Assembly: GCA_029007295.1 (NCBI GenBank)
Contig: JAQXHN010000029.1
Span: forward strand, 1-63,898
Reading direction: 5' to 3'
DNA length: 63,898 nucleotides
Origin: Clostridia bacterium
GTDB taxonomy: Bacteria; Bacillota; Clostridia; Oscillospirales; CAG-272
Under the pieces are notes generated by a model, which saw only the letters and a list, made by a program, of their open reading frames with translations, was not told the origin of the DNA and made no database searches. Shown piece by piece: positions 27,123 through 34,613 of this stretch (position 1 is the stretch's first letter; each line of letters starts with the position of its first letter). Both the position numbers and the translations under genes were made by a program.

Positions 27123-27699
27123 CATAAAAATTGCAGTCTTTTCCAAGGATTTCGATTACGGTAAAATGCTTGAATATGAACTGTCCGAAAGGGGCTATAA
27201 CGTTTTTGGCTTTGATTATTCAACCGTTGCCGACACCGTAATATGCGATATTGACAGCGTGGATATTCAGGACACGGTGCTTTCGGGGACAAATTTAATT
27301 ACCTTTTCTCGAAAAGAGGGAGCGGACTTAATCAGGCCGTTTTCTGTTTCATCACTTACGGCGCTTATTGACGAGCGTTCAAGGAAAAGAGATCCAAACA
27401 AGGCTATTCCCGTTTTGGATATGAAAAAGCGGAAATTGTATTATCGTTCAAAGGAGCTTAGCCTGTCACCCTTGGAAGCTAAGCTTTATAATGAATTAAT
27501 CAAAGCCAACGGTGAAGCCGTGTCTAAAACCGACCTGTTTTTACTGTTTAAATCCTGTAGGGGAAACGACACAAACAGTCTGAGAGTTCTGGTCAATACC
27601 GTTAGACGTAAAATAAAAAAGGAGTTTTCGCTTGATATCATAGAAAACGTGCGGGGCGAGGGCTACAGAATAAACAGTCCCGTTAATTATGATAATTAA
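27109..27699 (+). CDS. Atypical OmpR-family response regulator with degenerate receiver
   Basis: The C-terminal half (about 100-190) is a winged-helix DNA-binding domain of the OmpR/PhoB type (LSPLEAKLYNEL through VRGEGYRI). The N-terminal half (about 5-85) folds like a receiver (IKIAVFSKDFDYGKMLEYEL) but the acidic pair at the end of strand 1 is replaced by S-K-D, and the conserved Lys before Pro near the end is Arg (LIRPF). An Asp in VICDID may occupy the phospho-acceptor place. It is probably regulated without ordinary phosphorylation. No histidine kinase is adjacent. The start is a TTG overlapping the thioesterase stop by 14 bases; a later start is possible. Confidence 0.75.
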   Translation: MIKYNIKIAVFSKDFDYGKMLEYELSERGYNVFGFDYSTVADTVICDIDSVDIQDTVLSGTNLITFSRKEGADLIRPFSVSSLTALIDERSRKRDPNKAIPVLDMKKRKLYYRSKELSLSPLEAKLYNELIKANGEAVSKTDLFLLFKSCRGNDTNSLRVLVNTVRRKIKKEFSLDIIENVRGEGYRINSPVNYDN

Positions 27700-27711
27700 A
27701 ATGCGTAAAAA

Positions 27712-27756
27712 AAATTCCCCGAAACGGATAAATGCCGTTTCGGGGAATTTTTTATT
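27712..27756. terminator. Strong bidirectional terminator
   Basis: A 16-bp stem pairs 27712-27727 with 27735-27750 (AAATTCCCCGAAACGG and its complement), flanked by A-rich sequence on the left and a T-run on the right. It ends both the regulator gene and the convergent phosphoesterase gene. Confidence 0.88.
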
Positions 27757-29623
27757 TTGTCACGAAGGTTAACGTAAGCGGGTTTTCCGTTTTATAGCCT
27801 GCGGCGTCTGTTGCCGAAAACGTAACGGTATATTCTGTCGACGGCGAAAGACCGCCGATAAATTTTTGCATTGTATCGGGCGCGTTTTCAAGATGATTAT
27901 ACCCGTTATAGTTTCTTTGGGAAACCGTATTTCCGTTTTCATCGGTTATTGTCAAAACATAGTGTGTTATGCCGTTTTTACTCATCGCCTTGGGAAGTCT
28001 GAGCGTTACGGAATTAGATGTGAGACTTGCGATTTCGACCAACGAGTGTCTTAAAAAGAACGGGGGAACCGAATACATTTTTGTACCGGTGTATGTGAAG
28101 GTCGATAAGTCATACGGCTTTTCAATGTAAAAGTTAAGCTCATTGTCGGGATGGTCGGTATTGTCTGTTGTCCTGAAGAATCTGTCGTGATAAATGTTGT
28201 ATGGACGGATAAGAACAGAACCGTTTTTATCAATTTCAACTATCATGAACGATTGCGCTTCGTTGTATTTCGCATTGGCAGAGCTTTCATACGAAACACC
28301 TGAAGTATATGAGCCGAGGGTTCCCATATTAACCGCAGTATATTTATTCTGATAAACTGTGTTCAGGGACAAAGGCGAATGCCAATGACCGGAGAAATCG
28401 ACGACACCGGGATACTTTGAAAGCAGACCGTTAAATTCCTTTGTCAGGGAATTTGACGAAGCGTATTGAGGATGATGCTGAAAAACTATAATCGGAGCTT
28501 CGCCCTTTGTATCGCTGTATGCCGAAGACAACTCCTTGTCTAACCACTCATACTTTGTGTAGTACGCCTGTTCGCCTTCGTTAATAGGTGATACGCCGAT
28601 AAAATGAATACCGCCTATTACCTTGTGTACGTCTTCTTCGGCGTCAATTATCTCACATATTTCATCGGCTGTCAGCGTTGTCTTTTGAAATTCGTGGTTG
28701 CCCAATACAGATATAAATTTCGTTCCGCTGCGAATATTGGATTTTGCTATTCTGATATATTCCTCGAATTCTGCTTGCTGTGCGTGCTCGGATAAGTCGC
28801 CCGCAACGATAATTGCGTCGAGACCCTTATATTCGCTGCTGTCTGCGTAGGCGTATGCTTGCTTAAACATTTTTGCGAAATTTTCCGACGGCAGTGAATC
28901 CGCAGAGCTGATATGAATATCCGACGCAACGGCAAAGCGTAGAACGGGCTTAAAAGACGGATAAGTATCAATTTTTTCAGGAACTGTGTTTTCCGAAGCA
29001 TAACCGTCAAACGAGTGAAGGACAGCTGCAATCTGAGCTCTCGCAGCGTTACTGTCGGGAGCCAGCGTTGTTTTATTTAAACCGCAAAGTAGCTTTTCGC
29101 ATACGGCAAATGATACTGCCTTATGGCTCCAGTGATTTGATTTCGGAGCGTCGGTATAATTGCTTAAATCGGCATAATAGGATGTATCAAGGCCCAAATA
29201 CACGGCATATTTCATAAAAAACATTGCCATTTGGGCTCTGGTTAATTTTTTACCGACGCCAAAGCGGTCCTGAGATAATCCGCTGCAAATTTTATTCTTG
29301 ACGCCCCAGTTTATTGCATTTGTATACCATTTTCCGTCCTCGACGTCGCAGAAGACAGCTCCGTTATGTTCGGCTTTGACAATTTTTGAACCGTCATAAG
29401 CCCACAAAACGGTGATAAACATTTCTCTTGTTACCGCTTTTTCGGGAGCAAAGGTGTTTTCGGCGACGCCGACCATATATCCGTTATCGGCACACCATTT
29501 TACCGAATCATAATACCATGCGGATGAATCGACATCAATATAACTCATTTTCGCTCCGACGGAAAAGGGAAGCACCGTCAGTACCGTAATTATGAAAAGA
29601 GCAATACAAAGTAATCTTCTCAT
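27752..29623 (-). CDS. S-layer-anchored calcineurin-like metallophosphoesterase
   Basis: A signal peptide (about 1-24) is followed by three SLH repeats (about 28-200) at the N-terminus, then a calcineurin-like phosphoesterase domain (about 225-480) with all metal motifs: ASDIH, GDLSEH, LGNHE, the HHPQ stretch and GHWHSP. The C-terminal part (about 530-623) looks like a fibronectin type III domain. It is therefore an exported, wall-bound phosphatase or phosphodiesterase that may scavenge phosphate or nucleotides outside the cell. An ATG at 29641 is in frame, but AAGGAG at 29630-29635 fits the ATG at 29623, giving 623 residues and a cleaner signal peptide. It has its own sigma-A promoter. Confidence 0.88.
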   Translation of the reverse strand: MRRLLCIALFIITVLTVLPFSVGAKMSYIDVDSSAWYYDSVKWCADNGYMVGVAENTFAPEKAVTREMFITVLWAYDGSKIVKAEHNGAVFCDVEDGKWYTNAINWGVKNKICSGLSQDRFGVGKKLTRAQMAMFFMKYAVYLGLDTSYYADLSNYTDAPKSNHWSHKAVSFAVCEKLLCGLNKTTLAPDSNAARAQIAAVLHSFDGYASENTVPEKIDTYPSFKPVLRFAVASDIHISSADSLPSENFAKMFKQAYAYADSSEYKGLDAIIVAGDLSEHAQQAEFEEYIRIAKSNIRSGTKFISVLGNHEFQKTTLTADEICEIIDAEEDVHKVIGGIHFIGVSPINEGEQAYYTKYEWLDKELSSAYSDTKGEAPIIVFQHHPQYASSNSLTKEFNGLLSKYPGVVDFSGHWHSPLSLNTVYQNKYTAVNMGTLGSYTSGVSYESSANAKYNEAQSFMIVEIDKNGSVLIRPYNIYHDRFFRTTDNTDHPDNELNFYIEKPYDLSTFTYTGTKMYSVPPFFLRHSLVEIASLTSNSVTLRLPKAMSKNGITHYVLTITDENGNTVSQRNYNGYNHLENAPDTMQKFIGGLSPSTEYTVTFSATDAAGYKTENPLTLTFVTK

Positions 29624-29653
29624 AATGATCTCCTTTGACATTAGTTTTCAAAA

Positions 29654-29683
29654 TTATAACATATTTACATAAAAAAAGTCAAC
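29654..29683 (-). promoter_or_regulatory. Sigma-A promoter of the SLH phosphoesterase gene
   Basis: TTGACT and a perfect TATAAT with an 18-base spacer on the minus strand, about 30 bases before the ATG at 29623. Confidence 0.75.
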
Positions 29684-29791
29684 TTAAAATACCGTTATTG
29701 GTAATTTTCTAATTAAGCGTTCAAAGCATAACGGCAATTAAATACGGGGTCGATAAAAAAACGGCCGCATATTTAATTTATGCGTTCTAAT

Positions 29792-29824
29792 TTGACATAT
29801 TTTTTGATGCAAAGGGTATATGAT
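29792..29824 (+). promoter_or_regulatory. Putative spoIIG-type promoter with long spacer
   Basis: A consensus TTGACA (29792-29797) is followed by TATGAT (29819-29824) after 21 bases, or by TATATG after 19. The Bacillus subtilis spoIIG promoter is known for a 22-base spacer and activation by phosphorylated Spo0A. TTTGACA (29791-29797) is one mismatch from a 0A box (TTCGACA) and GGTCGAT (29748-29754) is another near-match about 43 bases upstream. If this -10 is right, the transcript begins near 29831. Confidence 0.45.
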
Positions 29825-29852
29825 GGTATTACTAAGAAAACGGCGGTGCGCA

Positions 29853-30728
29853 ATGAATGAAGTAATTTATGCGGATATTTTATTTATAATAAATTTCAGT
29901 ATGGACTTTCTGTCTCTATTGTTAACCTCAAAGCTGATGCGCTTAAAGGCTAAAACGGCGGCACTGGTAATATCCTCCGCCATCGGAGCTGTATTTGCGG
30001 TAGCGTCTACGGTGTTTTCGGGAAACGGTTACGTAACTCAAATATTGAATTTTGCCGTTTCGGTGCTTATGTGTTATATTTCATTTTCACTAAGGGGCTT
30101 TTTTACATACATATCGGCCAGCGTCGTTCTGTACGGCGTTGGATTTGCTCTGGGCGGCATAATGACGGTATTTTATACCTTTCTCAATAACAGATACTCT
30201 CCGAGAACGGCGGTCATAAACGGTGATTCAGCGGTGATGTTCAGCTCTGTTCCCATTCGGTATTTTGCATTGCTTGCGCTGATTGCGGGGATAATATCGT
30301 TTGCTTGGGGGATGATATTAAGGCGCCGTAAGGCAAGAAGCGTAACGTTAGAGATAACGGTTAACGATAAAGAGGAAACGCTGAACGCTCTTTGCGACAG
30401 CGGAAATATGCTATCGGATCCGATAAGCGGACTGCCGGTAATATTAATCCGAGAGGAATGCTCAAAAAAACTGCTTCCCGAAGAAATATTCTCCGAATTG
30501 AAAAACGGAGACTATTCAGGGCTTGCCGAGATAGAAAACGAGGATTTGCTGGCTTATTCCTTTAGGCTTATACCTGCGCACGGCGTCGGCGGAGAGCAGA
30601 TGCTTATCGGCTTCCAAAGCGACAAGATTATAATAGACGGCAATCTGAAATGCGCTGTTTGCGCCGTTTGCAGCGACAGCACCGTTTTAGACTACGACGC
30701 AATCGTACCGGCAGAAATATGTGATTAA
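29853..30728 (+). CDS. spoIIGA: Sporulation sigma-E processing peptidase
   Basis: SpoIIGA is the membrane aspartic protease that removes the pro-sequence of sigma-E in the mother cell after asymmetric division. The N-terminal half has about five membrane segments ([19 protein letters not shown] onward), and the C-terminal protease domain shows the catalytic Asp in [11 protein letters not shown] and the family [15 protein letters not shown] segment. In-frame ATGs at 29820 and 29823 overlap the candidate -10 element; the family sequence begins near [11 protein letters not shown] at 29853, which I take as the start (291 residues). sigE follows 11 bases after the stop, the conserved spoIIG order. 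Confidence 0.9.
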   Translation: MNEVIYADILFIINFSMDFLSLLLTSKLMRLKAKTAALVISSAIGAVFAVASTVFSGNGYVTQILNFAVSVLMCYISFSLRGFFTYISASVVLYGVGFALGGIMTVFYTFLNNRYSPRTAVINGDSAVMFSSVPIRYFALLALIAGIISFAWGMILRRRKARSVTLEITVNDKEETLNALCDSGNMLSDPISGLPVILIREECSKKLLPEEIFSELKNGDYSGLAEIENEDLLAYSFRLIPAHGVGGEQMLIGFQSDKIIIDGNLKCAVCAVCSDSTVLDYDAIVPAEICD

Positions 30729-30739
30729 AGGAGGATAAA

Positions 30740-31438
30740 ATGAGTATCATTTCCGTTATTAAAAATTTAAAAAGAAAGCTTATAAAAAAAGACACCAGCG
30801 TTCTCTACATTCACGGTCCGCAGAGTCTGCCCGCTCCGTTGCCGCCGGAAAAGGAAAACGAGCTGATAGGTAAAATCGCCTTTGATAATGAGGCGAGAAT
30901 GATACTGATAGAGCATAATTTAAGACTTGTTGTATATATAGCCAAGCGCTTTGAAAATACGGGAGTCGGAATTGAGGATTTAATTTCCATAGGCACAATC
31001 GGTCTTATCAAGGGCGTCAATACATTTGAACCGACGAAGAATATCAAGCTTGCGACATATGCGTCAAGATGTATTGAAAATGAAATTCTGATGTACATAC
31101 GCAAAAGCTCCAATCAGAGAAACGATATGTCGATAGAGGAGCCGCTTAATATTGATTGGGACGGGAACGAGCTGTTGCTTTGCGATGTTCTCGGTACGGA
31201 CGATGACAGCGTGTATAGGAATATTGAATCCGGCGAGGAGAAAAAAATATTACTGGATGCGATTAAAACGCTGAATAAGCGTGACCGCGAAATAATTATA
31301 TTGCGCTTTGCGCTCGGAGGCGGCAGAGAATACACTCAAAAAGAGGTTGCGGAAAAAATGGGTATTTCTCAGTCTTATATATCGCGCCTTGAAAAGAAAA
31401 TAATATCCAAGCTGAAAAACGAAATAGGTGTTTTATAA
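30740..31438 (+). CDS. sigE: RNA polymerase sporulation sigma factor SigE
   Basis: The 232-residue sigma-70 family protein has region 2 ([29 protein letters not shown]), and region 4 with a helix-turn-helix ([24 protein letters not shown]). The N-terminal stretch of about 25 residues before [13 protein letters not shown] matches the short pro-sequence of pro-sigma-E that SpoIIGA removes. Location directly after spoIIGA with AAAGGAGG before the ATG makes the assignment secure. It directs early mother-cell transcription in sporulation. sigG, often next in Firmicutes, is absent here. Confidence 0.95.
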   Translation: MSIISVIKNLKRKLIKKDTSVLYIHGPQSLPAPLPPEKENELIGKIAFDNEARMILIEHNLRLVVYIAKRFENTGVGIEDLISIGTIGLIKGVNTFEPTKNIKLATYASRCIENEILMYIRKSSNQRNDMSIEEPLNIDWDGNELLLCDVLGTDDDSVYRNIESGEEKKILLDAIKTLNKRDREIIILRFALGGGREYTQKEVAEKMGISQSYISRLEKKIISKLKNEIGVL

Positions 31439-31497
31439 TAAATAAAAGCAACGCCGGATTTGTCCCGGGCGTGATAAGGGTGTTTTTTAAGAAGAAC

Positions 31498-31541
31498 CGG
31501 TGTAATCTCAATTGAACGGGGTTACACCGCTTTTCTTTTTT
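31498..31541 (+). terminator. Terminator behind sigE
   Basis: CGGTGTAA at 31498-31505 pairs with TTACACCG at 31522-31529, followed by CTTTTCTTTTTT. A smaller G/C-rich hairpin lies at 31450-31472 before a T-run. Confidence 0.75.
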
Positions 31542-31580
31542 GCGCTTATGACACGTATTTCAGCGTCTTCGATTTTTTCT

Positions 31581-31762
31581 TCATATCTTCCATCTTGCTG
31601 AAAAGGATTGAATCATATTAGCTCATCCAAATGCTTTCGAAAGCCTTTGGATGTAAACTGCGCTCCACGATCGGAATGGAATATAATTCCTGCAGATTTT
31701 CTTCTATTAGCAATAGCTAAATTTAAGGTGTCAACAGCAAGCTGCGTATCAATTCTATCAGA
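31581..31762 (-). pseudogene. IS3-family transposase fragment
   Basis: On the minus strand a frame from 31762 reads SDRIDTQLAVDTLNL, then IIFHSDRGAQFTS and FRKHLDEL before a stop. This is the part of an IS3-type OrfB transposase around the second catalytic Asp (HSDRG-x-QFTS). A TGA lies directly upstream in the frame, and downstream the expected continuation IQSFSA is found in a shifted frame (31614-31581), followed by a stop. The gene is truncated on both sides and frameshifted, so it is dead. No terminal inverted repeats were found. Confidence 0.85.
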
Positions 31763-32069
31763 TCAAAGTTTTGTTTTAAGTGCGGCGCAGAGCTCAAGGA
31801 TAACGCTGAGTTTTTCATCAAGGCGCAGAGCCTGTAAAAGCTCCGGATAAGCCTGAAACGTCGAGGTTATAGCAGCGGGCGAAACCGTAACCGTAACCGT
31901 CATACAAGGTGTATACTGCTGTGAGAGAATCGGCATTCTTACAGGTAATAATATTGCCGTCTCCAAAACGGACAGGTCAACATCATAGGCGACGCAGACT
32001 GTGTATACTGCATAGAAGGCAGTATGAGCAAATGCAAATTACCGGAATCGGAGCATACGAAATATCAAA
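31763..32069. other. Unexplained stretch next to the IS remnant
   Basis: About 300 bases without a recognised gene. On the minus strand a frame of 67 codons (31966 to 31763) includes the plausible stretch QAYPELLQALRLDEKLSVIL and ends where the transposase fragment begins; another minus frame reads TLYDGYGYGFARCYNLDVSG. Both look like pieces of coding sequence broken by insertion or decay, but I cannot name a family. Confidence 0.35.
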
Positions 32070-32099
32070 TAAGAAAAGGTGCGGAAAAACCGCACCTTT
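32064..32099 (-). terminator. Terminator of the LTA-synthase-like gene
   Basis: AAAGGTGCGG at 32076-32085 pairs with CCGCACCTTT at 32090-32099 around AAAA, followed on the minus strand by TTCTTATTTG. The stem overlaps the stop codon of the gene. Confidence 0.75.
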
Positions 32100-34245
32100 A
32101 ACTGTTTTGTTCGCCGGTCAAATATTGCTCTTCGTTGACAAGCGTCTCTTCCTCGGACGTCTGTTCGTATTCGGGGTCAATAAATTCACGTAAATGTCCG
32201 TAATAGTCATAGTCGAGAATCGCCTTTGAAAGGGTAAATATATCTTCTACGTAATTCTGCCACTGCGTCAGCTGCTTTTCATCCGGATAATCTTCTTCAT
32301 TTTCCGAAAGATATGTGCATTTTCCGGTATTTCCGTTAAGCATCACCCTGTCGTTAATGAAGCTCTTGTTTGAAAGAATGGCGATGTGATCACAGTCGGC
32401 TAAAATGTCCTTGCCTAAAATCAGTCTTGAATCATAAGTAAATCCGAAAAGATTAAGCAGAGTAGGTAAAATATCAATCGAGGAGCATGGAGTATCTATC
32501 TCGATAGGCTTATCAAATCCTCCGTACCAGCAGATAAACGAATTTTGATATCTGCCGAAATCGGTATCGATTTCCTTTCCGGCAAGCTCGTTATACTCTG
32601 TTTCGGACAGACCGTAAGGATAGTGGTCGTTTGTAAGTACAATAACGGTGTTCTTATCAATATTTAATTGAACAAGGCGGTCCATAATGTATGTAAGCGC
32701 CTTTTCAAGCTCAAGATTACATGCGATATAGGAAAGCACGGTCTCGCTGGTATAGTCGAGTCCCTCTACCAACGAACGGTTTTTCGCCGACATAACATTG
32801 TTCCAGTTATATTGATAATGACCGGAAAACGTCATATAATATGCGAGAAATTGCTTGTCGGATGAAATGTAATCGTCTGCCGACGCAACCATCATGTCGT
32901 AGTCGGACGACGGCCAAGATACGGGAATGGCAAGTCCGCTGTCGGGCGCCTTGAAGATATATCCCATATTCGGGTGGGACAGGTATCTTGAGTAGTACGT
33001 GCCGTAATAGTTATGGTATGCATAACCCTGCACCCCGGCGCTTTTAAACATATTGCCTAACACATAAGGTAAATAATTGTCGGAGGAACCAATAAAGGAG
33101 TTGTCTGTTTTACTTCTCAGTAAATCAGGGAAGCAGCCCATATTAAATGCGTATTCGCCGTTTGTCGTATTTGAATCAAAGGGGGAATAAAAATTATTAA
33201 ATACAAAGCCTTCGGTTGAGAGCTTGTAAAGGGTAGGCGTCAGCGTTGGGGATATGAAATATTTTGAAAATGACTCGCAGCACAGCATTATAAGATTACA
33301 GTTCTTGAAAATGCCTGTGTACTCGTTTTTAGGAGTAGGAGCGACATTTTTAAAATAAGTGTCAAGAGTTTTAAGATTTTCGTCGGTGTCCTGCGAAATC
33401 AGCTTATCAAAATCAATATCTATAACATTGTATTTGTCGCTTGAATACTCAATGGGGGTATCGACTTCATCCTTAGGCTTTTCATTGTCGATAATAATGG
33501 GTTCTTCGGTTTCGGTAACCTCATTTTCATTTTCCGGGTCTTTTTCTTCAAGTGTGAGAAGCTTAATTTTTGATGTGTTGTATAAATCGGGAAAAACAAT
33601 ATTAGCAATTTCAAGCCTTGCCGTAGTCATTACTCCGAGACGATTAACGGAAATATCCGTGTTCGCACTGTTTGAAAAGTAAGCGGAATAGTTGGAATAA
33701 GGACCTGTACCGCCTATTATCAGGGAGGACAGGCAAATTAAATGCAAAACGGCGATTAATGCAAGCCTTATAACAATGCGTTTTCTGCCGATTTTTTCAA
33801 AAACCAGCTTTTTCTTTTTGACTGCCTTTACGGTAAATATAAACGGCAGAGCCAACAGAATTATAACGAAAATCAGCTGGAGAACGGTAAAAATCATATT
33901 TCTCCAGAAATTAATAATTGCATTACCGCCGATTTTGAAAAGATATATCTGAAGATATTGTTGAAAAATCTCGTGATAAACCAGCTGAATTATAAAAAAC
34001 AGGGAGATGACCCCGATTACGGAGCAATAGATTATGCCGTTGGTTTTTTCGGAAAAAATCGAACAGATAACGGAAATAAACAATCCTAAGGGAATAGAAA
34101 AAAGTATAGGAATAAAAATGTTAAAGTTTATGGAGAAAATCGTGGCAATATGTAAAATAAGCTCAAGAAAAATGATTGTAACTATTGGGAAAACTATCGG
34201 CTTAAGCTTTATTTTCAACTTTTGTTGCTTTAATGTCGAATCCAA
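32098..34245 (-). CDS. LTA-synthase-family sulfatase (phosphoglycerol transferase-like)
   Basis: The N-terminal third has about five membrane segments (about 20-190), and the C-terminal part is an extracellular alkaline-phosphatase-superfamily domain. Visible site residues are the metal-binding Glu in CCESFSKYF, the Thr nucleophile in SNTTNGEYAF, and the metal-binding D-H in NDHYPYG. Enzymes of this type transfer glycerol phosphate from phosphatidylglycerol to wall or membrane glycans. An acidic Glu-rich linker lies at about 235-265. An in-frame GTG at 34275 lies only a few bases from the predicted transcript start; GGAGG at 34252-34256 is six bases before a TTG at 34245, which I choose (about 715 residues). 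Confidence 0.85.
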   Translation of the reverse strand: MDSTLKQQKLKIKLKPIVFPIVTIIFLELILHIATIFSINFNIFIPILFSIPLGLFISVICSIFSEKTNGIIYCSVIGVISLFFIIQLVYHEIFQQYLQIYLFKIGGNAIINFWRNMIFTVLQLIFVIILLALPFIFTVKAVKKKKLVFEKIGRKRIVIRLALIAVLHLICLSSLIIGGTGPYSNYSAYFSNSANTDISVNRLGVMTTARLEIANIVFPDLYNTSKIKLLTLEEKDPENENEVTETEEPIIIDNEKPKDEVDTPIEYSSDKYNVIDIDFDKLISQDTDENLKTLDTYFKNVAPTPKNEYTGIFKNCNLIMLCCESFSKYFISPTLTPTLYKLSTEGFVFNNFYSPFDSNTTNGEYAFNMGCFPDLLRSKTDNSFIGSSDNYLPYVLGNMFKSAGVQGYAYHNYYGTYYSRYLSHPNMGYIFKAPDSGLAIPVSWPSSDYDMMVASADDYISSDKQFLAYYMTFSGHYQYNWNNVMSAKNRSLVEGLDYTSETVLSYIACNLELEKALTYIMDRLVQLNIDKNTVIVLTNDHYPYGLSETEYNELAGKEIDTDFGRYQNSFICWYGGFDKPIEIDTPCSSIDILPTLLNLFGFTYDSRLILGKDILADCDHIAILSNKSFINDRVMLNGNTGKCTYLSENEEDYPDEKQLTQWQNYVEDIFTLSKAILDYDYYGHLREFIDPEYEQTSEEETLVNEEQYLTGEQNS

Positions 34246-34286
34246 AATAAACCTCCGATTTGAAATTTTGTTCACATTTAAACATA

Positions 34287-34315
34287 ATTATACCATATTC
34301 TTTGCCATAAAACAA
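34287..34315 (-). promoter_or_regulatory. Promoter of the LTA-synthase-like gene
   Basis: TTGTTT and TATAAT with a 17-base spacer on the minus strand. The transcript would start near 34280, which argues for the TTG start at 34245. Confidence 0.65.
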
Positions 34316-34398
34316 CGGCATTTGTCACAATTAAATGTAAAAAAATTTGTCGAAAATGACAGTTTAAAAAAATTGGAGAAAAAAATGACAAAAACCTC

Positions 34399-34427
34399 TT
34401 TACAAACCGTAAGCGATGCGTTATAAT
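34399..34427 (+). promoter_or_regulatory. Promoter of a candidate small RNA
   Basis: TTTACA and a perfect TATAAT with a 17-base spacer. It is followed about 7 bases later by a foldable RNA that ends in a U-run, not by a coding region. Confidence 0.65.
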
Positions 34428-34433
34428 GGTCCC

Positions 34434-34542
34434 AGTCACATAACAGCAGCACGACAGATATTGTTCGGATATGATATACCAAGCTTATGGTAGTCTCTCG
34501 TATACGGCGTACCTGTTGTGTTCTATTTATGGGGCTTTTTTT
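34434..34542 (+). ncRNA. Candidate stand-alone small RNA upstream of lon
   Basis: Between a strong promoter (34399-34427) and a run of seven T (34536-34542) lies about 105 bases without an open frame. It can fold into a rod: AGTCACATAA (34434-34443) pairs with TTATGGGGCT (34527-34536, one mismatch); a symmetric six-by-six internal loop follows; CACGACAG (34450-34457) pairs with CTGTTGTG (34513-34520); and the apical part contains a TACCA/TGGTA hairpin (34477-34492). lon has its own promoter just after, so this is a separate unit and not simply a lon leader. I do not recognise it as SRP, 6S, tmRNA, RNase P or a known riboswitch. Confidence 0.5.
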
Positions 34543-34553
34543 GCTTTTAGTGA

Positions 34554-34582
34554 TTGATTTTAATCTGTTTATATGATATAAT
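34554..34582 (+). promoter_or_regulatory. Sigma-A promoter of lon
   Basis: TTGATT and TATAAT with a 17-base spacer, about 30 bases before the lon start. No CIRCE or CtsR-like heat-shock operator was seen. Confidence 0.7.
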
Positions 34583-34613
34583 ATAATGAATATCTATACT
34601 ATAATGAAAAGGA

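Noticed and set aside
34434..34542. SRP RNA or 6S RNA at the small-RNA locus
   Set aside because: The GGAAGGAAGCAGCC-like SRP core is absent, and the RNA is too short with too small an internal loop for 6S.
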